DNA from: Leishmania donovani
Taxonomy: Eukaryota > Euglenozoa > Kinetoplastea > Trypanosomatida > Trypanosomatidae
Direction of reading: 5' to 3'
Assembly: GCF_000227135.1 (NCBI RefSeq)
Contig: NC_018255.1
Coordinates: 666,104-730,103, forward strand
Length of the DNA: 64,000 bases
The notes under the pieces were generated by a model. It searched no databases. It was not told the origin of the DNA and saw only the letters and a list, made by a program, of their open reading frames with translations. The translations under genes were made by a program, and so were the position numbers. This document shows, one piece after another, positions 1 to 8,814 of the stretch. How positions within the stretch are numbered: the first letter of the stretch is position 1; every line of letters starts with the position of its first letter.

Positions 1-82
1 CGCTGAGAAGTGCGCGCAAGCGAAGAAACAACCAAGACGCACTGGCGCGTCTGCTGCCGATGGAAGGCTAGATAGTACATCG
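1..82. other. 3' flank of the 2,456-residue unknown gene
   Basis: These 82 bases follow the TGA stop of the first coding region on the minus strand. They would be the start of its 3' untranslated region. I see no motif in them. Confidence 0.6.
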
Positions 83-3000
83 TCAGTGGAAAGGGGAGGG
101 AAAATCGGCCTCCTGCCGCGTTCGCGGTGAGTACATCTTAGAAACGCTCTGGAACGCCGCTGTGCGCTGCAGGCGCCGTAGGTAGCGCTCACGTTCTCCG
201 CGTGTTTTCATGTCCTCGTACCGGCTTTCCTGGAAGGGAGCAGCGTGATCGTGTGGCTGTCCGCGACGGCGCCGCGGCAGCTTTCGCTTCGGCCAGCCAT
301 CCGACGTTCTGCCCTCGTATGAGCTGCCCTGGTCCTCTCCTTCGTCCTCCAGGGCGATCCTGTCATAGCCGAGGAGGAGATGCTGGTTGTGGCTCCTGTG
401 AATGTCAGCGCGCACGAGCCGGAGAGGAAGCACGCGCCGCCCCTTTGCCAGGCGCATGTAGCGGAAAAGGCGGCGCTGCGGAAGGTAGTGGAGGTACCGC
501 GGACACACGTGCGCCTCCGAGACGCCATCGGCATCCTGCGCGGCGCCGAGCGTGTTCTGGGCCCGTTGCCGATACCACGATGCAAGGGGCGCATGAGTGC
601 CGGTTGACGCAGCCGGAAGCATTGCACCGCCTGTGCTGCGAGGAAACGGTACCAGAGAGGGAGCGTCCATGAGCACGTTGGAGTCGGAATAGTGCGGCAG
701 CCAGCCATGCGCGCGACCGACCCGACGATCGAGCAGGTGGATCAGCTTCTGGAGATGGAGCACGCGCTGGTGCTCCAGCGGCCAAGCGGCAGCCAAGCCG
801 CGCTTAATCAAGCGCTGTCTGTGTTTGGCGAGGCGCTCACGGTTTTTAGCCTCGGCGTGCTGCTGTTTCGTGTGCCAAAGCTCTTTCATCTTGGCAATGA
901 TGGCTCGCAGCAGCAGTTGGGCCTTCATCTGCTCGTAGAGAATTCGCTCCACCTCGGCGGCCGCGTCTGCGCAAGATGCGCGGTGATGCCTCGCTGCCTC
1001 GTCAATGGCGCCGTCCCTCATGACAAGTGTGTGCGTTGGGCGCCGCTGCGCCTTTGGCTGTGGCGGGAACGACGCCATAGAAGGACGCTGCTTCTCAACA
1101 TCGCCATCACCGTCTTCTGGTGATGCCACCGCTGCTTGAGAGAGACGGCTCCGTGTCGATGCAAACGCGTCATGCAACGGCCGCGGCGACAACACCGACA
1201 CGCCACCGCCTGCGCTGTTAATATGGCTGCCTCGTTTTGTCGTGATGGTGCTGCTGAGGTTCATCTGCGGTGCACGCAGGCCCAGGCCTGAACCACGGCC
1301 CCGCTCATCCTCATCCGCCTCTGATGCTTTAAACTGCTCAAGCATTGGCGGAAGCGAACCTGATGTGCAGAAAGGTCTCTCATGCGTGAAGGATGCGGCT
1401 GTCGCGGGATCGGCTGTATTGGTCAAACCGTCAGCACCGCCTCCTGCTTGAGACTCTCCACCGCGCAACCCTGGCAAAGGGCTGCTGTGGGAGAAGGCCG
1501 GCGCTGCACCTGCCACGGGTCCACCCCTTTCTTTCTCAGCCGGTGATGGTGCTGCAGCGTGGACAGACCCCTGCAGCAGTGCGCGAGCAGCCTGCTCCAT
1601 CAGCTCCGAGATCACGGTGTCGTACCGCACAGGGTCCATCATGAAGAGCTCACGAGCATCTTCCTGCAGCTGGTCCAGCTCCGTACGCAGCGCAAGCGTG
1701 GCTGCACCCTTTGTCGCCTGCAGCGAGCGCTTGTTTGCCGCCGGGTCGACGCCGCCGACTCCAGTCGCGCCGTGACGCGGGAATTCGCCACTAATGGTTT
1801 GCAGGAACTTCTGCACGTGCGATAAAGTCTCCGTATCAGCGGCTGCCGCTGCCGCAGCCCCGGTTGTGGGCAACACGGAATGCGCCGCTGCCAGGGGCGA
1901 CAGCGAAGCAACAGGAGCAGCGTCCGTCGTCTTGTGGAAGGCAGCGGCGCCCCCTCGTGTGTCGGAATCGAGACCGGCGCGCCTTCCAGTACCGCTGCTG
2001 ACGGGTCGCCCACGCGCCATGTCGCGAAGCGACGGGCCTAGCAAGCTTGCCGCGGCTTCACGTGGGAGCAGCATGTACGGCTTTGCGCTGCCCGGCGTCC
2101 GCTCCACTACCACGACCGGTGGCGGCACGAACGCCTCCTGCTCCGCCCTGTCGCTTACCGGATCGATACCCTGCGGCGGCGCTGGTGATGTGCGGGCGGC
2201 GCCAGCCGGTGCGGCGGGCGACTTCGTGGCAGAGCTGTGAGCAGGCTTTGCCTTACGAGGTGTTTTGTGCGGCGGCTGTGGGTTCGCGGGCGACAGTAGT
2301 GGCAGCGGTGGCGTGGTCGGCGCGCCGGCGGCACCGTCGTCAGGGAAGTCGAAGCGAATGCATTCACCGCCGTGGCTCCCCACCTCTAGGGAGTGAAGGG
2401 GACGTGACTGCGAGGTGATGAGCAACGGCGGCGGCATCGTCCTCGGTTTCGCCGATGGCGACCTTGCAGACTCGGAGACAAGGTGCGCCCTGGATGTCGA
2501 GGCCTCCGGCACGAACCCCCCACCTGAGACTCGCCCGGTGGCGGTTTGCTCGCCTCCACCATGCTGCTCCTGCCTCTTTTGGGGGGATGACGACAGTTGG
2601 GGGGCGTCGATCAAAGTGGCGGGGAAGAGCGGTGGAGCATGGCTGCCGGTGCGAGAAGCGCCACCGCGATGCTCTTCCTCTACGGGCGCTGGCGAGTGAA
2701 GCACGTGCGATGCGGCCATTTCCTTCTCAGTCGCCAGCCGCGCGGGGTCGGTCAATCCTTCCCCGCCCACGCCGGCTCTGAAGCCGCCAGACCTCACAGA
2801 GCCTCCCCTCGCGTCCACGCTGCCTTCGGCAGCATCGCCTTCGCCGTCAGCACCGTCCATGATCGCCTGGCGCAGGATCGCCGTCGCGATTGCGTCCACC
2901 ACAGAAGAAGCTCCGGCATCGGCCGCGGACGGGCTCTCCGTCATCCTCTGCCCCTCAGCACCCTTTCTGGCGAACGTGGTGGCGCCACACAATCGCCACC

Positions 3001-6000
3001 CCTCCATCAAGCTGAGAATGTCGCTGTCGTTCACAGACGCCCGCGCCTGCTCTGAGGCAGACGCGCCGGTCCCGCCACACTCGCTCTTCGACTTTGCAGA
3101 CGACGCTCTTGCAGCCGCCACCTCTTCCTCCGTCGCCAACGTCAGCGGCTGCGCCGCACCAACAGCGTCGCCCTCATCGCTGGTCTGCAACACTGTCAAT
3201 ATCACCGCGTTCTTCTCCACCGCCTCCATCTCCGTGTGTGCATGCGGCACTCCCCATTCGTCGGCAGGGCGTGGCACGAAGGAGAGAGGCGGACTGTGAG
3301 GCAGATGCCTCGGGGTCGACAGTGACGGCTGACTCGCTTTGAGAGAGGCGTACGACGGCTGCAGCATCACCGCCGCCGCGCCGGACAAAGCCGTGTTGGA
3401 AACGCCATTGATATTCATCGGCGAGGCTTCGGTGAGCGCGGTGGCAGTTGCATCGGCGGCTCCCACTCCCGCAAGAGACGTCGGGGATGCTAGCGTGCCT
3501 TGCCTCGGCGTCCTCTTCGCTGTCTCAATGTCCGCCGCTGTGACCGGTCCTGATGCGCTTGGCGTGTGAGCCCTCTCAAGGCTCTGTCCTCCAGGGCGCT
3601 TCGATGCGTCGTCGGGCCCCTTCACCCCCGTCGGCTCCTTGCTGTCCTTGCCAGCAACACTCTCCTTCGACCGCCTCGAGGCCCCGCCGCCGCCAGACGC
3701 CGCGGAACAGGTCGTGAGTGGTGCCCGCTTGGCAGGTCGAACTTTGCGGCTGTCCAGAGACGAGCTGCGCGACCCGCTGCGGCGACTTTGGTCGCCGGTG
3801 GGAAGCGCGAAGGTCGCAGAAGCCGTCGAGTTCGCCTCCCACATGTCGTGCGAGGACCGTCGCCGTTGCTCTCTGCCGCGGGCAGCGTCTATTGCGCCAA
3901 ACATGAAGGCCTGTGCGTAGGAGACGGCTTTGCAGGGCTTCGCAGGTGTAAGGGTGAGCAGCCGCCGAGCTGGGGCGCCAGAGGTGACTCTCATTGTCAC
4001 GAGCGGCCCTTTCGCCACTTCCTCCACTGCCGCCCCAGCCTCCACCGTCATCCTCAGGTTCATCAATCGAGGTGTGTTCACCTGCACCACCGCGGCCATA
4101 GAACTGGCCGAGGCAGGTGCAGGAGTGGCGTCGCTGGTGGCACCGTCGAAACCCGGGCTTTCTAACGGCGGAGCGGATAGCGGCTTCTCCACGCGAAGCT
4201 CGTAGTAGAGATAGCGATTAGGTCCTTTAGCCTCACCGAGAGTTACGCGGCAGCCACTCTTCTTCTTGGGGTGCGTCGCTGCAGCGCCGGCGTGCGCCTC
4301 CGTCGCAGCAGCCCCGTCCCCCGCGAATTTTTGAGGGCTCCTCTTCACTCCGACAACGGTGAAGACAAGGCCTTTGTCCGCGAGGTACTCTCGCAGCAGC
4401 TCCGTCTCCACTGGCGCGGCGGCCACCGCCTCCTCAGTCGGGCGACTTTGCACAGCCGCGCCAGACAGAAGCGTCGTCGCTGAAGGCTTCTTGTCAGGCT
4501 GAAGCGCACCGCTGCTTGGCGACGCCGACCGCGGGGCTGCGGCATTGCTGGGCGGCTTGCCGTGGCCCTCCTCGGTGGAAACCGTCCGCTGCGAGCCGCC
4601 AGAAGTGACAGACCTCTTGTCGCTCCCTGTGCGAGGCCTGTTGCCCTCCTGTCCCCACACTTGCGCCAGCGCTGCCGCCTCCATTTCACGCCTCGCGGCT
4701 TCTTCGCGCGCGCGTTTTGCCGCTTCAAGTTGCAGACGATGCCCAGCCAGCTTCTGCTTCATCTCGACCGCGTACTCGGCGTCGCCTTTGCCGGCACCTT
4801 CGTTCAGCTCCCGTCGGCGGGTTTCGATGAGCCGCACGTAGTTGTGAGTCGTGCACAGTTCATGCAGGTCGTGCAACAACTCAGTGCGCAGGTTGCGCAG
4901 CTGCGCACCAAGCAGCACCTTCTGATCATGACTCGTACTACTGCCACGCCGGTTCTGTCGGTGATGTATTGCTTCAGAGGAGCGCCAGTGTTTCTCACAC
5001 AGGCTGTCTGCCTCTAAAGGCTGCACGCCACCATCGGTGGCGGCGATGGCGCCTGGCGTGCTCGAGGGAGGCCGCCGTGCCCATGACAGGCTACCATCCG
5101 CACTGCGCCGAGCCCGGTCATCCCCCGCGGTCACCTCCATCGGCTGCGAGCATGCATCATTGAGGCCTGCCTCCACCTCCTCGGCTCCGTTGATCTCCTG
5201 TTGGCAGTCTCGCTCTGTGGATGGCGACGCTACTTGGTGGTGGAGCCGCATCGACGGCGCCGAGAGCGGTCGGTTCTTACGCAGCTTCGCTGCATCCACA
5301 TGCTCCAACTCGTACTGAGCAAGCACCTCCGACATGAAGCGAAGCAAGTTCAGCCGATGTGAGGGAGCGGTAGACGTGGATGGAACAGCACCGGTGTCCT
5401 TCGGGCCCTTCCGCCACTGCTGCTGGCCGCCGGCAGCCGGCGTCGGGGTTGCCGTGCTTATACAGCCTGTTTTGTTGCCACCGGTGAGATCGGTGAGGGA
5501 GAACGGCACCATGCTGGGCTCGCTGACCGTTGTCTCGAGGGAAGCGCGATGGCGTTCGTGAGGACCCGGTTCCGCCTTACCACACTCTCGTGCCGTCGTG
5601 ATGGTCGCGGAGGTGGACAGTGAACGGTTTAAAGCGCCGCCGGGGATGGGCTGGCAACGTGTGTAGCGCATCAATGCAGCGGCCGTATCCTCATTCGCCG
5701 TCAACGGAATCCCACCGCGCGCCTGTTCCCCGGCCACCGTCCCCGCGCCCGTTGCCCGGTTCTCGCGCGTCTCCGTTGGCTGGGGATGCTGCATATCCGT
5801 CAGAAGCTCCGTATCGACGCTCTCCATGAGCCATACCATGTGTAGCAAGTTAGACGAGGCTTCGAGCAGGTCCTTCTGCTCCTTCTTCGCGCCCTGCAGC
5901 CGCTGCCGCAGCGATCGGCGTGGCAGCGGCTCTGCGTCGACAGCGGCTCCTGCTGTCCCGCGGAGCGGCTGTGTCTCTGCGTCTGTCGATGCTGCACCGC

Positions 6001-7453
6001 CCACCTCCACCTCGAGAACCTCCTCCACCGAGTCCACATGGTCGTCCAACTGATACACCAGCTGGCGCAGCTGCGTGGCGTCAAGGTTGGTGCTGCCGTT
6101 GCACAAGAGGTCGTTGCTCAGCTTGTGCAGCTGAAACCGCACCGCGGTCAGGTCAAGCAAAGACGCCGAGGTCACTCTATCTGCGGCATGTCCATCTCCT
6201 CTGTCTTGGTGACGCGGGCTTGCTCCGCCCGCTGAAGGCGCTGTCGCCACATCGCTTGTAGCGTGGGGCCCTGGCATCGGCAGCAGGTTCAGCCGCTCCT
6301 GCCGCGTCTTCTCCCTCACGGCGTCGGCCACCTCCACCAAGTCTTCAATGTCCGCTACCGCGTTGGCGCGGCGCCCCACAAGCAAGAGGATCTTCGAGTG
6401 CTCCTGCGCAAGAACCTGCGCGGCGCGTTCGTTTTCGTCACGAAGCTTTCGGCGTGGGGGCACGGCGCTCGCCATCAACTCGGCCGCCTCGGCCACCAAT
6501 GAGTCTGCCTTCGTCACTGCATAGCCTGCCGCTGCAGCGGCCACCTCGCCCGCCGCTGGGTTTCCTCCACGACAGCGCGCTGACGGGGATGCGGTGACCT
6601 TCGTGCCTCGCTCGCTCGTGTCGAGGCTTGCGAGGGAGCTGCCGCAGGTACTGCTGCCTGAACGGCTCTTGGGACGCGACAAGCGAGGGACGCTGGGTGG
6701 CAAATGCTCATTGGTGCACCCTCTACCGCGTCTGCGCAGGTGACCCGTTAGCCCACCCGGAGCGTTTTCAGATGTCCGCGATGCGGCCAAAGCATCCGGG
6801 CCCCCGTGTCGACGTCGCCGAGCGCTACCTGGCGCCTGCGAGACGTGCAAGCGTGGCATCACCGAAGGATCGTCGCCGCTTCTAGCATGCGCCGAGTCAG
6901 TCTTTGGCAGTGCCGTGTTTGGAGGGATTAAAGGGGAGCTAAGAGGAAAGGCAGAGTCGCCGTTGTTGGGCACCTCAAGAGAGGTAACGCGCCGATGCCT
7001 CCGGCGATTGGCAGCAGTCGTAGACGCCGCCTCGCCGTCCTGCCGGGTGCCCACAACGCCGGCAGCGAGGGAGGAGGCCAGCGATATGGCACAGAGGCCT
7101 CTGCGGGCGCTGTGTTGAGGGAGCATGGATGGCGCCTTGCAACCGCCGGCACATTCTCCCTCGGCTGCGGCGACGTCATCGGCCAACTCGTCCAGGCGGC
7201 CTCCCTTCCCTCTGCCTGCGCCACAGATGAAGGTGTTCCCGAGTCGCTGCAGGTAGCGGGACGCGATACCCTCGAGATCCTTCGGCATTCGTCTCCCGCG
7301 TCGCGCCGGCGGCGGCGGCAGAACCATTGAAAAGGCGGAGTCTGCCGCCGCCGATCCTGGTGGATCAGTGGTGCTGACGGCGGCGGCGCTCACCGGCGTG
7401 CGAAAGCTGACGGAGGAATACACGTTGGACGGCGGCAGCATCGCTCTGCTCAT
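83..7453 (-). CDS. Very large conserved-type hypothetical protein, 2,456 aa, low complexity
   Basis: I do not recognise this protein. The frame stays open for 7.4 kb and reads through to a TGA. An ATG at 7453 is chosen, because the frame continues only three codons further to a TTG. Most of the chain is Ala/Ser/Pro/Gly/Thr-rich and probably disordered. Ordered-looking islands are a charged segment near residues 360-400, a probable coiled coil rich in Arg, Glu and Ala near 895-935, an acidic-hydrophobic segment around ELDQLQEDARELFMMDPVRY, and a basic Arg/Lys/His-rich helical stretch near 2200-2255 followed by an RRLFRYMRLAKGRR-like patch. There is no signal peptide or membrane segment. Coiled coil plus basic patches would fit a cytoskeletal or nucleic-acid scaffold, but this is only inference. 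It is the most downstream gene of the unit in this window. Confidence 0.85.
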   Translation of the reverse strand: MSRAMLPPSNVYSSVSFRTPVSAAAVSTTDPPGSAAADSAFSMVLPPPPARRGRRMPKDLEGIASRYLQRLGNTFICGAGRGKGGRLDELADDVAAAEGECAGGCKAPSMLPQHSARRGLCAISLASSLAAGVVGTRQDGEAASTTAANRRRHRRVTSLEVPNNGDSAFPLSSPLIPPNTALPKTDSAHARSGDDPSVMPRLHVSQAPGSARRRRHGGPDALAASRTSENAPGGLTGHLRRRGRGCTNEHLPPSVPRLSRPKSRSGSSTCGSSLASLDTSERGTKVTASPSARCRGGNPAAGEVAAAAAGYAVTKADSLVAEAAELMASAVPPRRKLRDENERAAQVLAQEHSKILLLVGRRANAVADIEDLVEVADAVREKTRQERLNLLPMPGPHATSDVATAPSAGGASPRHQDRGDGHAADRVTSASLLDLTAVRFQLHKLSNDLLCNGSTNLDATQLRQLVYQLDDHVDSVEEVLEVEVGGAASTDAETQPLRGTAGAAVDAEPLPRRSLRQRLQGAKKEQKDLLEASSNLLHMVWLMESVDTELLTDMQHPQPTETRENRATGAGTVAGEQARGGIPLTANEDTAAALMRYTRCQPIPGGALNRSLSTSATITTARECGKAEPGPHERHRASLETTVSEPSMVPFSLTDLTGGNKTGCISTATPTPAAGGQQQWRKGPKDTGAVPSTSTAPSHRLNLLRFMSEVLAQYELEHVDAAKLRKNRPLSAPSMRLHHQVASPSTERDCQQEINGAEEVEAGLNDACSQPMEVTAGDDRARRSADGSLSWARRPPSSTPGAIAATDGGVQPLEADSLCEKHWRSSEAIHHRQNRRGSSTSHDQKVLLGAQLRNLRTELLHDLHELCTTHNYVRLIETRRRELNEGAGKGDAEYAVEMKQKLAGHRLQLEAAKRAREEAARREMEAAALAQVWGQEGNRPRTGSDKRSVTSGGSQRTVSTEEGHGKPPSNAAAPRSASPSSGALQPDKKPSATTLLSGAAVQSRPTEEAVAAAPVETELLREYLADKGLVFTVVGVKRSPQKFAGDGAAATEAHAGAAATHPKKKSGCRVTLGEAKGPNRYLYYELRVEKPLSAPPLESPGFDGATSDATPAPASASSMAAVVQVNTPRLMNLRMTVEAGAAVEEVAKGPLVTMRVTSGAPARRLLTLTPAKPCKAVSYAQAFMFGAIDAARGREQRRRSSHDMWEANSTASATFALPTGDQSRRSGSRSSSLDSRKVRPAKRAPLTTCSAASGGGGASRRSKESVAGKDSKEPTGVKGPDDASKRPGGQSLERAHTPSASGPVTAADIETAKRTPRQGTLASPTSLAGVGAADATATALTEASPMNINGVSNTALSGAAAVMLQPSYASLKASQPSLSTPRHLPHSPPLSFVPRPADEWGVPHAHTEMEAVEKNAVILTVLQTSDEGDAVGAAQPLTLATEEEVAAARASSAKSKSECGGTGASASEQARASVNDSDILSLMEGWRLCGATTFARKGAEGQRMTESPSAADAGASSVVDAIATAILRQAIMDGADGEGDAAEGSVDARGGSVRSGGFRAGVGGEGLTDPARLATEKEMAASHVLHSPAPVEEEHRGGASRTGSHAPPLFPATLIDAPQLSSSPQKRQEQHGGGEQTATGRVSGGGFVPEASTSRAHLVSESARSPSAKPRTMPPPLLITSQSRPLHSLEVGSHGGECIRFDFPDDGAAGAPTTPPLPLLSPANPQPPHKTPRKAKPAHSSATKSPAAPAGAARTSPAPPQGIDPVSDRAEQEAFVPPPVVVVERTPGSAKPYMLLPREAAASLLGPSLRDMARGRPVSSGTGRRAGLDSDTRGGAAAFHKTTDAAPVASLSPLAAAHSVLPTTGAAAAAAADTETLSHVQKFLQTISGEFPRHGATGVGGVDPAANKRSLQATKGAATLALRTELDQLQEDARELFMMDPVRYDTVISELMEQAARALLQGSVHAAAPSPAEKERGGPVAGAAPAFSHSSPLPGLRGGESQAGGGADGLTNTADPATAASFTHERPFCTSGSLPPMLEQFKASEADEDERGRGSGLGLRAPQMNLSSTITTKRGSHINSAGGGVSVLSPRPLHDAFASTRSRLSQAAVASPEDGDGDVEKQRPSMASFPPQPKAQRRPTHTLVMRDGAIDEAARHHRASCADAAAEVERILYEQMKAQLLLRAIIAKMKELWHTKQQHAEAKNRERLAKHRQRLIKRGLAAAWPLEHQRVLHLQKLIHLLDRRVGRAHGWLPHYSDSNVLMDAPSLVPFPRSTGGAMLPAASTGTHAPLASWYRQRAQNTLGAAQDADGVSEAHVCPRYLHYLPQRRLFRYMRLAKGRRVLPLRLVRADIHRSHNQHLLLGYDRIALEDEGEDQGSSYEGRTSDGWPKRKLPRRRRGQPHDHAAPFQESRYEDMKTRGERERYLRRLQRTAAFQSVSKMYSPRTRQEADFPSPFH

Positions 7454-7547
7454 GGACGCCAAGCTGCTTCGAGAAAAGATCGTCCTCTGGGTATCGCGTA
7501 TTGTTGCACGTGTGCGTGTGCTGGTGAAGCCTGCAAGCTCCTACAGG

Positions 7548-7567
7548 CTGTGTGGAGAGTGGGTCGG
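7548..7567 (-). promoter_or_regulatory. Candidate SL trans-splice acceptor for the 2,456-aa gene
   Basis: On the minus strand a pyrimidine-rich stretch (7552-7567) leads to CACAG, with the AG at 7549-7548. No ATG occurs between it and the chosen start at 7453, giving a 94-nt 5'UTR. The assignment rests on sequence only. Confidence 0.4.
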
Positions 7568-8814
7568 TCTGCGCGTGTATGTTTATCGCCGTGCGCATCT
7601 GTTCTGCTGCAGCCAGCGCTTTCACAGGTGCTGCTGCTGCAAGTGTGGAAGCAGCAGCAGCAGCAGCAGTGGCTGGGAAATGAGGGGGCCGGTAGGGCAA
7701 GCAGACAACGCAAAGGAAACGTGAGTCCTTGTGCACCTGCCGCAGCCGTGCAGAGCCGTGCAGGGCGCGGAAAGAAAGCAGAGAGCGCGGAAAGAGAGCG
7801 AGGGCAAAGGGGGGTGCGGGTGGGTGACGAGGAAGGCGTCAAGGTCAGCTGCACACATATATACACATGTACAATCCGTTACGATGGGAGGGAAGAAGCG
7901 AAGACGGGAAGGAGTAGGGGGAGGGTCGACCGGCATTCCCTTTCCTTCTGTGTAACACGCAGTCACAGAAGCACGCCAGGCAATATGAGTGAGGAGCAGC
8001 AGCGTATTGTTTCTCTCTCTCTCTCCCCCCCGATGTGTATCTCTTACGGCAGTGAGGGGTGGTGGCGAAGGTGATAGTCGCGACAGCAATGTAAACGCGC
8101 CATAAGAGAAGACGCCCCACACGTCCCGAAGCAACACCCACAAGTCAGACAGAGGCACACACACGCACGCAAGCGGCCCACGCTGCGAGAAGAGTGCTCC
8201 GCCTTTCCTTGTCGACAGGAGAGATGATACCGCGGAAACGGAGAGCGCGACAAAGTCTCTGAAAGGATGGTGCCCATCACATCACGACGGGCGGGGGTGC
8301 ACACAGTTCGCACACGGCGAAAGACAGAAGAAAGAGAATTCGGCAGCGAGGAGGAGAGCTCGTCCCTAACCACAGGAGAGGAGAGGGTGCAACCATCAGT
8401 TTGTGGCTGCGTCGGGACAGTCGTGCGCGTGCAACGTGTGAGAAAGAGTTCTACGTACACGGTGACGAGAGGGGAGCCGATGTTCAGAAAAGGGGTGCGG
8501 CGTTGCAGGGTGGAGGCTGAATGCGTCTCTGCACACACCCACGATCCCGCGCCCTCTCCTCCGCACACTCGTAGCGGCACTGCCGTTTGCTACGGCGGTG
8601 ATCCGCCTCCCATGAGGGCAGTCGCCGTGGGAGGTGGCGCACACATATACGCACTCCTGGCGCAGCGGCTCGCATGCCGTCATTGGCAGTCCTGCCACCG
8701 TCTCTCCACGTCGTATTTGGCCTTTGTATGCACGTGTATGCCGCGGCGATGCGTTGCAGAATAGCCGCGCTCGCGTGCTTCGGTTCCCTCGCTCCCTCCC
8801 CCTTCCTTTCGAGG
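7568..8814. other. Intergenic region between the MDM12-like gene and the 2,456-aa gene
   Basis: This spacer would hold the 3'UTR of the upstream gene and intercistronic RNA. It contains a purine-rich block (7767-7815), a CT run (8011-8028) followed by Cs, and a GCA run (7651-7669). Short frames on both strands are simple-sequence translations. I see no gene. Confidence 0.6.
7651..7669. repeat. (GCA)n trinucleotide run
   Basis: About six GCA units lie in non-coding DNA next to other GCT/GCA triplets. This is an ordinary microsatellite. Confidence 0.8.
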
